NCBI RefSeq assembly: GCF_028751195.1 | Contig: NZ_CP066784.1 | Coordinates: 4,836,001 to 4,900,000, forward strand | DNA: 64,000 nt | Origin: Alicyclobacillus sp. ALC3 | GTDB lineage: Bacteria > Bacillota > Bacilli > Alicyclobacillales > Alicyclobacillaceae | Direction of reading: 5' to 3' | Shown here: in pieces, positions 24,282-33,204 of the stretch | How the letters are laid out: each line of letters starts with the position of its first letter | Position numbering within the stretch: the stretch's first letter is position 1 | Made by a program: the position numbers and the translations under genes | The notes under the pieces: generated by a model | What the model saw: only the letters and a program-made list of their open reading frames with translations | Told to the model about the DNA's origin: nothing | The model's database searches: none

Positions 24282-24587
24282 ATGGCATCATCATCGATGA
24301 GCATCAAGTGGTGCAAGAAAAACCTCGAACACTATTCGCAAAGTGTGTATGACTTGTTGCGCGAGGAATTTCCAGACGTAGAAATGGACATCGTCGACTG
24401 CGTCGATCACTGCGGCTTATGTACGGACGTTCCGTTTGCCATGCGCAACAACGCGGTAGTGGGCGCGCGTGACCCGCGAGGTTTGTACATGAAGTTGCGA
24501 CAAGGCATGGAATTTATGAACAAGACACCTCTCCCCGGCACGTACGGGGCCGTTGTGACGGCAGTCGCGGACTCGGGAGACAAGTAA
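24282..24587 (+). CDS. DUF1450 protein
   Basis: A 101-residue protein. KWCKKNL at the start and DCVDHCGLCTDVPFAMRNN carry the four cysteines of DUF1450. A longer C-terminal part (RGLYMKLRQGMEFM) follows. ATG 24282 is chosen with GAAAGGGG about ten bases upstream; ATG 24297 is also possible. A strong terminator follows at 24623. Function unknown; redox or metal-cluster role inferred. Confidence 0.8.
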   Translation: MASSSMSIKWCKKNLEHYSQSVYDLLREEFPDVEMDIVDCVDHCGLCTDVPFAMRNNAVVGARDPRGLYMKLRQGMEFMNKTPLPGTYGAVVTAVADSGDK

Positions 24588-24622
24588 GCCTACCCGTCGG
24601 ACCTTTTCGCATATACAGTTTT

Positions 24623-24670
24623 AAGGCTGTCCCAAGAGGCTGACTTGGCCTCGCGGACAGCCTTATTTGC
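24623..24670 (+). terminator. Strong intrinsic terminator
   Basis: AAGGCTGTCC (24623-24632) pairs with GGACAGCCTT (24655-24664), with a nested GAGGC/GCCTC pairing inside. ATTTG follows. It ends the DUF1450 transcript. Confidence 0.75.
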
Positions 24671-24811
24671 GTATCGCCCAGCCGTTCAATTTCTACGCAG
24701 GCCGAAGTACTGGGCAAACGTGGATTGTGCTCGTGTCACCTCACTTTCGTCTAGTTTGACGAATATGATTAAGCACTTGAACGGACCCAACAGTGGCGAG
24801 GTGAACCCGAT

Positions 24812-25531
24812 ATGGCACAACCTGCAAAGCGCGCGACTCCGGGCCAGCGCAACCGCAAGACGGGTCGCCTTGGAACGATGCGTTTACCTGATTTTGCCGA
24901 TCTCGTCGAACGATATAAGAAGGCGGTTGTCGGCATTGAAGTGGTCCAAGACCAAGCTGGCAGCCGCGTATTTTCATTTTCTATGCCCTGGGACCGCATG
25001 GGGAGTCCAGCTGCGCGCAGCGTAAACATCGGCACAGGTTTCATCTTTGACGACCGTGGTTACATCCTGACGAATGAGCATGTAGTTCACGGCGCTTCAC
25101 AAGTAATGATGCGTATCTACGGCCGCAAACGGCCAGTTCAAGCCAGGATTGTTGGCACAGACTACGTGCATGACATTGCCGTCTTACGGGCTGAAGCTGC
25201 TGTACCTAAAGCAAAATTGGCGGTTGCACGGGCAGACCGTGTGCGAGTGGGCGAATGGGTCGTTGCGATTGGCTCGCCGCTAGGCCTCGACCACACGGTG
25301 ACTGTCGGGATCATCAGTAGCAAAGACCGGCCGATGCAGATTGGCGACCGCGAATACCCAAACCTGCTGCAGACGGACGCCGCAATCAACCGCGGAAACA
25401 GCGGCGGACCGCTCATCAACCTGCGCGGCGAAGTCGTAGGGATGAACACGGCCGTCAGTCAAAGTTCACAAGGTATCGGTTTCGCAATCGCGGCAAATGT
25501 GCTTCGCGACGCTGTCACGCGCATCCTCTGA
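24812..25531 (+). CDS. HtrA-like serine protease without PDZ domain
   Basis: A 239-residue trypsin-fold protease. The triad is intact: His in NEHVVHG, Asp in HDIAVL, Ser in GNSGGP. Unlike HtrA, HtrB or YyxA it has neither an N-terminal transmembrane helix nor a C-terminal PDZ domain; the first 25 residues are basic and polar. It is therefore predicted to act in the cytoplasm, which is unusual. ATG 24812 is preceded by GAGGTGA. The 114-residue gene downstream is convergent. Confidence 0.85.
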   Translation: MAQPAKRATPGQRNRKTGRLGTMRLPDFADLVERYKKAVVGIEVVQDQAGSRVFSFSMPWDRMGSPAARSVNIGTGFIFDDRGYILTNEHVVHGASQVMMRIYGRKRPVQARIVGTDYVHDIAVLRAEAAVPKAKLAVARADRVRVGEWVVAIGSPLGLDHTVTVGIISSKDRPMQIGDREYPNLLQTDAAINRGNSGGPLINLRGEVVGMNTAVSQSSQGIGFAIAANVLRDAVTRIL

Positions 25532-25554
25532 AGGAGACGTGTCGGTTCAGTGAG

Positions 25555-25899
25555 TTACGGTTGCAACACTGGTTTCAAAAAGAACAAGTGCCGGGGATTC
25601 TGGTCATACAGGGCGCGAAGGATATCCGGGATGGATGAGGACTCAGTCCAACCTCGCCGCGTCATATCCCCGGTGACGTCCTCCAATCGAAACCCGTGGT
25701 CTCTGTAGCGCACACCCTTTAGCAGGTCCTCTATCGAAAACTTATGAATCGCTTGACGAAACAGATTGTGACTCGACTTTGCGCAGTGTACGACAAATTG
25801 TTCACGTTCCATAACGACAACCACCCCTGCAGGAACAAACAAATAGTCCCCTGGCTCTTCCACAGAAAGCACGTACACACCCCGCAGTTGAAGTTCCAC
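25555..25899 (-). CDS. Hypothetical protein, 114 residues
   Basis: Not recognised. A soluble, mixed alpha/beta protein beginning VELQLRGVYVLSVEEPGDYL. GTG 25899 is supported by AAAGGATG at good spacing; GTG 25917 would begin at that ribosome binding site. It lies on the opposite strand between the HtrA-like protease and a methyltransferase gene, and its promoter region overlaps the latter's upstream sequence. Confidence 0.5.
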   Translation of the reverse strand: MELQLRGVYVLSVEEPGDYLFVPAGVVVVMEREQFVVHCAKSSHNLFRQAIHKFSIEDLLKGVRYRDHGFRLEDVTGDMTRRGWTESSSIPDILRALYDQNPRHLFFLKPVLQP

Positions 25900-26039
25900 G
25901 CGACGACATCCTTTCACGAGTCATGAGGTCAGTGTCGGACATGAACGACAGTTTTGATTCTACCGCACGCATTCCCGCTTGGTCGAGCGCCACGTCACGG
26001 GAATTGGCATACCATGACGAAGAAAAGGGAGGTGCGCGG

Positions 26040-26768
26040 ATGGACTATCAGGATGTTCTGGCAGAGGTCGGCGCGGGTAGCGCACATCCAGGTGGTATGC
26101 AAAGCACGCGAATCTGGATGGAAGCGCTGAACATTGAACCGATGAGCCGTGTACTTGAGGTGGGGTGTGGAACTGGCAGGACGCTGCTTGAACTGGAACG
26201 GAAGTTTGGTTGCAGCATTACAGGTGTAGATATTCGCAGCGTCATGGTTCAAAAAGCTCGTCGCCGAGCAAAAGAGATGGGGCAAACAGCCCAATTTATA
26301 ACGGCAAATGTCGAGGCACTGCCATTTCCGGACGGCGAATTCGATGTAATCGTGTCGGAATCGGTCCATGTCTTCTGTGATCCCGCTGTTTCGCTCTCGG
26401 AATGTCACAGGGTACTGTGCCCTGGTGGCCAGATGGTCGACGTGGAAATGGTCGTACTCGAGCCCGTCACGGAGGCGTGGAGGCGAGACGTACAGAGTAC
26501 CTATGGCGTGAGGCAGGTTCCTGATCTCGCAGGATGGAAACGCCTGTACGGAGGTGCTGGTTTTCAGAAAGTACAGACTCTTACGATGCGTCGAGTTGTC
26601 CCTGATCAAGCGATGGTCGCAGAACAACAGGACCTTGACCCGGTCGATTTGTCGTCCAAAGGCGCGTACCAGAAAGCCCAAGTACTGTCGACACTTGAGG
26701 CAAACGCGAAATGGTTAGAGCGCAACCATCACTCCATGGGGTATGCAATCTTTCTGCTTGAGGCATAG
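26040..26768 (+). CDS. SAM-dependent methyltransferase (class I)
   Basis: A 242-residue enzyme of the Methyltransf_11 type. VLEVGCGTGRTLLEL is motif I, ITGVDIRSVMV motif II, and ANVEALPFPDGEFDVIVSES motifs III and IV. The pattern resembles ubiquinone/menaquinone and small-molecule methyltransferases, but the substrate is not evident; menG is elsewhere in this window. ATG 26040 is set by GGGAGGTG upstream. Confidence 0.85.
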   Translation: MDYQDVLAEVGAGSAHPGGMQSTRIWMEALNIEPMSRVLEVGCGTGRTLLELERKFGCSITGVDIRSVMVQKARRRAKEMGQTAQFITANVEALPFPDGEFDVIVSESVHVFCDPAVSLSECHRVLCPGGQMVDVEMVVLEPVTEAWRRDVQSTYGVRQVPDLAGWKRLYGGAGFQKVQTLTMRRVVPDQAMVAEQQDLDPVDLSSKGAYQKAQVLSTLEANAKWLERNHHSMGYAIFLLEA

Positions 26769-26833
26769 AAGGCGTGAGCTCGGGCACCGTAAACTAGGCA
26801 CGTGAATTCCACAAGCAAGGAGGCAAAACCGAG

Positions 26834-27103
26834 GTGCCACAAGAGCAGGAACATCGGTTTGAGTCGATGAGGACACTGGCTGAAGAAGCCGAGGCCGCTA
26901 TCTCTGCTATTCAAGCTACCGCACAGACGCACCTCAACGAAGTCGACAACGACTCTTCAGCACAAGCTGAGTCACTCCAGCGGATCTCCCAGTCCGCGGG
27001 AATGGCGGTTGAGGCACTCCGTGAAATCGCACAACTCGCCCGTCGATCACGGTCCTATCAAGCTCAGGCACATCAAGAGCACAGCTCGGACCGCCCACAG
27101 TAA
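26834..27103 (+). CDS. Small helical protein, 89 residues
   Basis: A predicted all-helical, glutamine- and alanine-rich, acidic protein with heptad-like spacing, compatible with a coiled coil. GTG 26834 follows AAGGAGG. It has its own terminator (27133-27164). I do not recognise it. Confidence 0.5.
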   Translation: MPQEQEHRFESMRTLAEEAEAAISAIQATAQTHLNEVDNDSSAQAESLQRISQSAGMAVEALREIAQLARRSRSYQAQAHQEHSSDRPQ

Positions 27104-27132
27104 ACGAAAGTCGCAGTAACTAAATCAGTTCA

Positions 27133-27164
27133 CCCGAGGGTGCACGAATCGACACACCCTCGGG
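27133..27164. terminator. Bidirectional terminator
   Basis: CCCGAGGGTG (27133-27142) pairs with CACCCTCGGG (27155-27164) between two convergent genes. U-runs are weak on both sides. Confidence 0.6.
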
Positions 27165-27166
27165 AT

Positions 27167-27853
27167 TCAACCCAGCATCAGAGGTTCAAAACCGAGGTAG
27201 TCCGCACTGACGAGTCGATACGCAACGCCGTTTTTCAAACCCTCAAAGGCGAACCGGTGCGCGGGTCCATGGAGATGACCGTAAACGCACGCCTCGACGC
27301 TAAACTCCTCGAGTAACTCCGTGAAACCTGTAGCGCCGGCAGAGACATCCGTCGGTGGGTAGTGCATCATCACCAGTTTTGGCAGGCCAATGCGGTCTGC
27401 TGCTTCCAGGGACAAACGCAAGCGTTGCACCTCCCGGTGGTATACCACCTCGTCTTCTGGACTGAAACGCGGGTGGCTTGGCAGCAACCAGCCCCGGCTT
27501 CCACACACAGCCCACTGTTCTACAGCGAAGGCGTCGTTCTGAAGCGCAAACACCCCATCAACGAGCGCACTGCGCACGCGCCCAATGCTGGCCCACCAGT
27601 AGTCATGATTGCCACGCAACAGTACTTTGCGACCTGGCAGCGCGGCAATCCAAGCCAGGTCAGGCAGAGCTTCTTGAAGTGACATCGCCCATGAAATATC
27701 CCCTGGAATCAGCACGGTGTCCTGCGCGCTTACTCGTTGCGTCCACGACGCGCGAATCCGTTCTGCGTGATTGCTCCAAATCGAACCGAAGATATCCATC
27801 GGCTTATCCACCGCGAGCCCCAAATGAAGGTCAGCGAGTGCAAATACAGCCAT
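27167..27853 (-). CDS. Calcineurin-like metallophosphoesterase
   Basis: A 228-residue enzyme with a full dinuclear metal site: DLHLG, GDISW, GNHDYWW, HYPP and GHLHG in order. It belongs to the UCP033094-like bacterial phosphoesterases of unknown substrate. Its start is divergent from the helicase gene, separated by 138 bp. Confidence 0.88.
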   Translation of the reverse strand: MAVFALADLHLGLAVDKPMDIFGSIWSNHAERIRASWTQRVSAQDTVLIPGDISWAMSLQEALPDLAWIAALPGRKVLLRGNHDYWWASIGRVRSALVDGVFALQNDAFAVEQWAVCGSRGWLLPSHPRFSPEDEVVYHREVQRLRLSLEAADRIGLPKLVMMHYPPTDVSAGATGFTELLEEFSVEACVYGHLHGPAHRFAFEGLKNGVAYRLVSADYLGFEPLMLG

Positions 27854-27991
27854 ATCGGTACTCCTTTCCGAAAGCCATCATAGCACGCTCGCGCGGCGCG
27901 GAAAAACCAGCCGATAGTGTTCATCCCTCGCCTGTACATCATGGCCTTGTGTGCCGCTAAAGTTCACACTGACATGGGAGGGAAAACGTCC

Positions 27992-29350
27992 ATGCTCACT
28001 GTTGAACAAAACGCAGTCGTATTTCAGTCCGCACAAAACACCGTTGTCTTCGCTGCACCTGGCAGTGGCAAAACCACAGTTTTGACGGAACACATCGCCA
28101 ATCAGGTTCGCTCTGGCCGCATTGCAGCAGGACACGTGCTAGCGCTGACTTTTACCCATCAGTCCGCGAAGGACATGCAGTCAAGAATGGGGGCCAAACG
28201 GTTACTTAGCGCGGACCAACTGCAGGCACTTCGCCTAGGCACGTTCCATGCACAAGCATTCCGCATGTTGCTCAAGAGGCGCCCAGATATTCCGGTACTG
28301 CTAAGTCCAGTGGAGCAATTTCGGCTTATGCAAAGAGCGGGTCGGTCAGTGGGACAAGGAGATACGGCGAGCACACGTCGATTTTTGCTCGCATATAGTC
28401 GCGCTCAATCTGTATGGCCGCTCCAACTTCCGGAGAGCGAACCGCTACGACGTGTTCTCTCACACTATCAGCAACTGAAGAAACGTCACCACCGCTGGGA
28501 CTTTGACGACATTCTCCAAGAGTTCCTGCACGAACTTGAGACCAACAGGTCTCTGGTGGATTGGGTTGATTACTTGCTGATTGACGAATACCAGGACACC
28601 AACCCACTGCAGTGGGCTGTTGTTCACGCCATTGCAGATGCCGCCAATTGTCCAGTGTTTGTTGTCGGGGACGACGATCAGTCTATTTATGGATTCCGAG
28701 GTGCGTCACCGCAAGGGCTACTGACGTTCGCAACCGCCTATCCGGAAGTGTCGACGCGTATCCTCAGCACCAATTTCCGCTCGACAACTCCAATCGTCAC
28801 GGCGGCTGTGACGCTAATCGAGCACAACAGGGAACGTCATGACAAGGTGATTAAAATCAACGACGAACGTGCGGGCGTGTGCCGCGCGTACATGTGGACC
28901 AGTGAAGAAGAAGAAGCAACTGCAGTGCACCAATTTATTCTTGCGACATGGACAGCAGACCCACGGTTGCAGGTGGCAGTTCTCAGCCGTACCAGGCGGC
29001 AACTGGCCTACTGTTGGCGATTGTTTTCGAGCGACTTGCAACGACCACAATTTCGTACATTTCACGACGCAAAGGGGAAGGAGTGGGATGTTGTGCACAT
29101 CATCGGAGCAGTCGTAGACAACCCCTACTTGGCAGGCGAGGACGGTAAGACAGAGTCGGTCTTAGCTAGCGAGGAAGAGCGCCGACTGTTTTACGTAGCG
29201 ATGACAAGGGCGAAATCAGAGTTAATGATTCACGTTCCGGCAAAAATGGACCATAGGCGGCAACAGCCCACCCCGTACGTGCAGGAGGCCGGGATTGCTC
29301 TCACGCCCTCCGTCACGAAGCATCGATGGTTTTGGCAGAAGCAACTCTAA
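27992..29350 (+). CDS. Short UvrD/Rep-type superfamily 1 helicase
   Basis: A 452-residue helicase. Walker A is APGSGKTT (residues 22-29); motif II is LLIDEYQDTNP, motif III GDDDQSIYGFRG, motif IV LSTNFRS, and the C-terminal YVAMTRAK corresponds to motif VI. It is about 270 residues shorter than PcrA or UvrD, with much reduced 1B and 2B regions. Unwinding or strand-processing in repair is inferred. ATG 27992 follows GGGAGGG; an ATG at 27974 lies on the ribosome binding site. Confidence 0.88.
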   Translation: MLTVEQNAVVFQSAQNTVVFAAPGSGKTTVLTEHIANQVRSGRIAAGHVLALTFTHQSAKDMQSRMGAKRLLSADQLQALRLGTFHAQAFRMLLKRRPDIPVLLSPVEQFRLMQRAGRSVGQGDTASTRRFLLAYSRAQSVWPLQLPESEPLRRVLSHYQQLKKRHHRWDFDDILQEFLHELETNRSLVDWVDYLLIDEYQDTNPLQWAVVHAIADAANCPVFVVGDDDQSIYGFRGASPQGLLTFATAYPEVSTRILSTNFRSTTPIVTAAVTLIEHNRERHDKVIKINDERAGVCRAYMWTSEEEEATAVHQFILATWTADPRLQVAVLSRTRRQLAYCWRLFSSDLQRPQFRTFHDAKGKEWDVVHIIGAVVDNPYLAGEDGKTESVLASEEERRLFYVAMTRAKSELMIHVPAKMDHRRQQPTPYVQEAGIALTPSVTKHRWFWQKQL

Positions 29351-29402
29351 ATGGACGTAGAGCAATCCACTGAACTTATGATATACTCATCGATAATCAC
29401 AT

Positions 29403-29485
29403 GCGGGTGTGGCGGAATTGGCAGACGCACCAGATTTAGGTTCTGGCGGGCAACCGTGGGGGTTCGAGTCCCTTCACCCGCACCA
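29403..29485 (+). tRNA. tRNA-Leu (anticodon UAG)
   Basis: The acceptor arm GCGGGTG pairs with CACCCGC before an encoded ACCA. The anticodon arm CCAGA-TTTAGGT-TCTGG gives TAG. The long variable arm (GCGGGCAACCGTG) is typical of class II tRNA-Leu, and GGTTCGAGTCC forms the T arm. Confidence 0.96.
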
Positions 29486-29585
29486 TCATCGGGCTGCCGC
29501 TTGCGAAACGCAACCGGACAGCCTTGTTGTTATGCGTGATATGATGAAGAGTGGTTCATGCCTTTTGGCAAAAGGAGTGCGCGAG

Positions 29586-30563
29586 ATGACCGCGACAATT
29601 TATGACGTTGCTCGAGAAGCAAAAGTCTCCATGGCGACTGTATCGCGGGTCCTGAACGGTACGGCCGTCGTGAGAGAAGACACTAAACAGCGGGTCCTCG
29701 ACGCCATTGCCCGACTCAGTTACCGACCGAACGCGGTGGCGCGTGGCTTGGCCAGTAAACGCACACGTACGATCGGAGTCATTGTCCCCGATGTATCGGC
29801 AGCTTTTGTGGCTGAGGTGGTACGCGGGATTGAAGACGTGGCCACGATGTACGACTACCACATCATCCTGAGCAACTCAGACGCCCAAGTGACACGTGAA
29901 GTCGACCTCGTGGGCACCATGTGGGAGAAACAAGTGGACGGTCTTGTGTATATGACAAACCGCCTGCAAAAGGATCACGTGGACGCCTTTGAACAAGCAC
30001 AGATACCCGTAGTTCTGTGCGCTACTGAAGACCCAGAGCGGCGCATTCCGTCGGTAAATGTGGACAACCAACTCGCCGGTCGCGATGCCGCAACATACCT
30101 CTTAGCTCGCGGGTGTAAACGCATTGCTTACATTACGACAACGCCTGGTTTCTCTGTGCTCGCTGACTTGCGTGGGCAGGGCGTCGCCGCTTGTTTACCA
30201 GGGCCTTTCCTGCGAGTGGACGCCAAGCATGGGCAGTACGAAACGGCGCTTCCGTTGATTCAGGCATTTTTACGTGAGCACGAGGTTGACGGTTTGGTGA
30301 CCGCGACAGACGAACTTGGACTTGCCGCGATTCACGCGGTCCAGGACGTAGGTAAATCCGTACCAAACGACATCAAGGTAATGGCTTTCGACAACACCCG
30401 ACTCGCTGTCATGGTACGGCCTGAGATGACGGTAGTGGCACAGCCGATGTACGACTTCGGGGCAGTCTCTATGCGTCTTTTGACTAAGTTTCTGCAAGAT
30501 GAACCCGTAGATACGTACACCGTCGTGTTGCCACATAACATCGTGGAACGGTCTTCAACTTGA
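29586..30563 (+). CDS. ccpA: Catabolite control protein A (LacI family)
   Basis: A 325-residue regulator. The N-terminal helix-turn-helix (TIYDVAREAKVSMATVSRVLN) and hinge (YRPNAVARGLASKRT) are essentially those of Bacillus CcpA, and GFDNT-like AFDNTRLAVMVRPEMT near the end matches too. CcpA binds cre sites with HPr-Ser46-P to control carbon catabolite genes. The middle of the effector domain is about five residues shorter than in Bacillus (around FSVLADLRGQG). ATG 29586 follows AAGGAG; longer readings would run through tRNA-Leu. Confidence 0.9.
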   Translation: MTATIYDVAREAKVSMATVSRVLNGTAVVREDTKQRVLDAIARLSYRPNAVARGLASKRTRTIGVIVPDVSAAFVAEVVRGIEDVATMYDYHIILSNSDAQVTREVDLVGTMWEKQVDGLVYMTNRLQKDHVDAFEQAQIPVVLCATEDPERRIPSVNVDNQLAGRDAATYLLARGCKRIAYITTTPGFSVLADLRGQGVAACLPGPFLRVDAKHGQYETALPLIQAFLREHEVDGLVTATDELGLAAIHAVQDVGKSVPNDIKVMAFDNTRLAVMVRPEMTVVAQPMYDFGAVSMRLLTKFLQDEPVDTYTVVLPHNIVERSST

Positions 30564-30635
30564 CCATTCAGACACTGTGGCGTCGCGCAAACCCATGTAA
30601 GAGAAGTGGAATTCCTGGATATGAGGTGAGCCGAC

Positions 30636-32024
30636 GTGATTGATTCGTGGGATGAGTGGGCAGAGTCTGCAAAGGCGGACATGGTCAGTTCTCTGCAGTC
30701 CCTGTTGCAAATTCCGAGTGTCAAAGAACCTGCCGAGGCGGGGCAACCGTTCGGACCTGGACCCGCCAAAGCGCTTCAGTATATGTTGGAGATGGCCAGT
30801 CAGGAAGGTTTTGCAGTCAAAAACGTAGATGGCTATGCTGGACACATTGAGTTCGGAGAAGGAGACGAGTACATCGGCGTATTGGCACACCTCGACGTTG
30901 TTCCGACAGGCGCAGGTTGGACGTATCCGCCCTTCGCAGCGGAAATCCACGACGGCAAGGTATATGCTCGAGGTGCCATCGATGACAAGGGACCTGCGAT
31001 GAGCGCGCTTTGGGCACTCGTCGGACTCCGCCGCCTTGGGTATCAACCCAAACGGAAAATCCGGTTAATCCTCGGCCTCGATGAAGAGAGTGACTGGAAG
31101 TGCATGTCACACTATTTTTCCAAGGAACCTGTGCCTCTTGGCGGATTCACGCCTGACGGTGACTTTCCGTTAATCTACGCTGAAAAGGGCGTTGTCACGA
31201 TTCGGATTGAGGTAAACGCCGATGTGGACTCGATGAGCCCATACGTGGTTGCTTTCGAGGGTGGACAGCGCACAAACATGGTTCCCGATCAAGCTTACGC
31301 CGTCGTCGAGTGTCACTCAGAGACAGCGGCAAGCGAATGGCAGCAACGGGCCTACAAGTTTGCCAAGCAGCACCAGCTTGACCTGGAAGCAAACGTCAGC
31401 GGATCGCGCATTCAGATTGTGGCAAGCGGTGTGTCGGCGCATGGCAGTGAACCGGATCACGGTGTTAACGCAATCACCAAACTAGCCACCTTGTTGTCCG
31501 GGCAGCCGATCTCTAACGCTTCCATGTGGCGTGCCATCGCGGTACAAGACACACGGGGTGCCGCACTTGGCATCGACAGCTCTGACGATGTGACCGGGGC
31601 GTTAACGTCCAACCTCGGGAAGGCGTATTTGGAAAACAATCACTATGTTTTTTTGTTCAATATCCGGTATCCTATTGATTCGTCCCAACAAGCATTACTG
31701 ACGAGGTGTCGGGAATACGTATCGGATAAGTGGCAAGTGGCTTTGGAAGACGGCCATGAACCGCTGTATGTACCGCTCGACAGCCCTGTTGTACACACAT
31801 TGCTGGACGTGTATCAAGAAGTCATGGGCGCTAGTGCGCAACCCATTACCATTGGCGGCGCCACATACGCGAGGGCGATTCCCAACGCAGTAGCATTTGG
31901 TCCACTGTTTCCGGGACAACCGGAACTTGCCCATCAGAAAGACGAGAGTTGGGACTTGAACAGTTATTTTCTCAGTACGAAGATATATGCACACGCAATG
32001 TGGGAACTGGCGAATACTCTATAA
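30636..32024 (+). CDS. pepV: Dipeptidase PepV (M20 family)
   Basis: A 462-residue cytoplasmic zinc dipeptidase. LAHLDVVPTGAGW, GAIDDKGP and LDEESDWK give the metal ligands and catalytic glutamate; a lid domain is inserted at about 190-310 and the final catalytic HQKDE is near the C-terminus. It cleaves a broad range of dipeptides. GTG 30636 follows GAGGTGAG. The next gene begins 57 bases later. Confidence 0.93.
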   Translation: MIDSWDEWAESAKADMVSSLQSLLQIPSVKEPAEAGQPFGPGPAKALQYMLEMASQEGFAVKNVDGYAGHIEFGEGDEYIGVLAHLDVVPTGAGWTYPPFAAEIHDGKVYARGAIDDKGPAMSALWALVGLRRLGYQPKRKIRLILGLDEESDWKCMSHYFSKEPVPLGGFTPDGDFPLIYAEKGVVTIRIEVNADVDSMSPYVVAFEGGQRTNMVPDQAYAVVECHSETAASEWQQRAYKFAKQHQLDLEANVSGSRIQIVASGVSAHGSEPDHGVNAITKLATLLSGQPISNASMWRAIAVQDTRGAALGIDSSDDVTGALTSNLGKAYLENNHYVFLFNIRYPIDSSQQALLTRCREYVSDKWQVALEDGHEPLYVPLDSPVVHTLLDVYQEVMGASAQPITIGGATYARAIPNAVAFGPLFPGQPELAHQKDESWDLNSYFLSTKIYAHAMWELANTL

Positions 32025-32080
32025 TCCAAATCATCGAAGCGAGCGTGATGCTAAGTCAGGGCACAAAAGGAGGGGACAAG

Positions 32081-32671
32081 ATGCATGTGGAACGACTGGC
32101 CAAGGATAAGGTGCGAATCTTTATCAGTTATGACGACTTGGAAGAGCGCGGAATAGACCGCGATGAAATTTGGCTGAACGGAAAGAAAGTCCAGGAACTC
32201 TTTTGGGACATGATGGAGACGGCGTATGCCGAAGTTGGGTTTGAGATCGCGGGACCGATTGCTGTTGAGGCCTTTACAATGCCTTCCGAAGGCGTAGTCG
32301 TGATCGTGACTCGGGTTCCCAGCCTACCTGGTCACGACAAATCTGACGATGACGAAGAGGTGGATGTCGAACTGTCAGATGAAATGTTTTCTTCATTCGT
32401 CTTTCGGTTCGCGGACTTTGAAGATGTCATCCGCGCGGCGCACGCATTATACGACTATGACCTCGCGACGGCTTTGTACAAGTATTCGGACGCCTATCAT
32501 CTGTTCGTGGATGAAGAATCAGTTCGTGAAGATGAATACGACTCAATCTGGTCAATTCTGCATGAGTATGGGGAGTATTCTGAAGTAACGACTGCGGTTC
32601 TTGAGGAGTATGGGACAGTGATTCTGGATAACAAAGCAGTTGAGAGACTTGTTGCACAATTCCCGCTCTAA
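32081..32671 (+). CDS. mecA: Adaptor protein MecA/YpbH
   Basis: A 196-residue adaptor that delivers substrates to ClpC-ClpP. The N-terminal substrate-binding region (MHVERLAKDKVRIFISYDDL) and C-terminal ClpC-binding domain, separated by an acidic linker (DDDEEVDVEL), are clear. The length is closer to Bacillus YpbH (MecB) than to MecA, so which paralogue it is remains open. ATG 32081 follows AAAAGGAGGGG. Confidence 0.9.
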   Translation: MHVERLAKDKVRIFISYDDLEERGIDRDEIWLNGKKVQELFWDMMETAYAEVGFEIAGPIAVEAFTMPSEGVVVIVTRVPSLPGHDKSDDDEEVDVELSDEMFSSFVFRFADFEDVIRAAHALYDYDLATALYKYSDAYHLFVDEESVREDEYDSIWSILHEYGEYSEVTTAVLEEYGTVILDNKAVERLVAQFPL

Positions 32672-32677
32672 ACACTG

Positions 32678-33136
32678 TCAGCGTTTGAGGAACTCAAAGA
32701 TGGACATCGCTACCGCCGCAAGTGCGGCAGCCATCAGGGGGCCAACTGGCATCCCGCGAAACAACACGATTCCGAGAACCGTTCCCACGACCACGCCGAG
32801 CAGGAGGGACGGATAAGTCTGCAACAAAGCAAGCCCTTTGGCGTTCATGACTGTTGCAACTACGCCGCCGACAACGGTCAGAAGACCGATAGGGCTAAAA
32901 ATCGTCTCGGCCATGTCCCTCGCCGAAATTTTCCCCATTGCCAGCGGAACGAGAATTGAAATCATCAAAAAGAGAAGTCCAAACTCCAGACTTCGTCGCT
33001 CCAATAGCGGCATGTAACGATTCAAGTGCAACATCCGCACGACGAGGAGAATGCTGGCCGCAACCGAGACGAGATTGACCCTGCACACGGCTCCCAATAC
33101 GATAAAAATGATGAGAAATAAGTCTGGGCTTTGCAA
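32678..33136 (-). CDS. DUF441 membrane protein (YtwI-like)
   Basis: A 152-residue protein with four to five hydrophobic helices. LVSVAASILLVVRML, GLLFLMISILVPLAMGKI and GVVVGTVLGIVLFRGMPVGPL are typical of DUF441. Function unknown. TTG 33136 is chosen since AAGGAGGG lies nine bases upstream on that strand and the length equals the usual 150-153. The stop is six bases from that of mecA on the other strand. Confidence 0.85.
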   Translation of the reverse strand: MQSPDLFLIIFIVLGAVCRVNLVSVAASILLVVRMLHLNRYMPLLERRSLEFGLLFLMISILVPLAMGKISARDMAETIFSPIGLLTVVGGVVATVMNAKGLALLQTYPSLLLGVVVGTVLGIVLFRGMPVGPLMAAALAAVAMSIFEFLKR

Positions 33137-33204
33137 TGCTCGTCCCTCCTTTGTCCACACATGAATATGCCGGACGAGGGTCGAGCATGCGTTAACCCCT
33201 GAGA

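Noticed and set aside
29351..29585. Long N-terminal extension of ccpA
   Set aside because: It would read through tRNA-Leu; ATG 29586 has a proper ribosome binding site and aligns with Bacillus CcpA.
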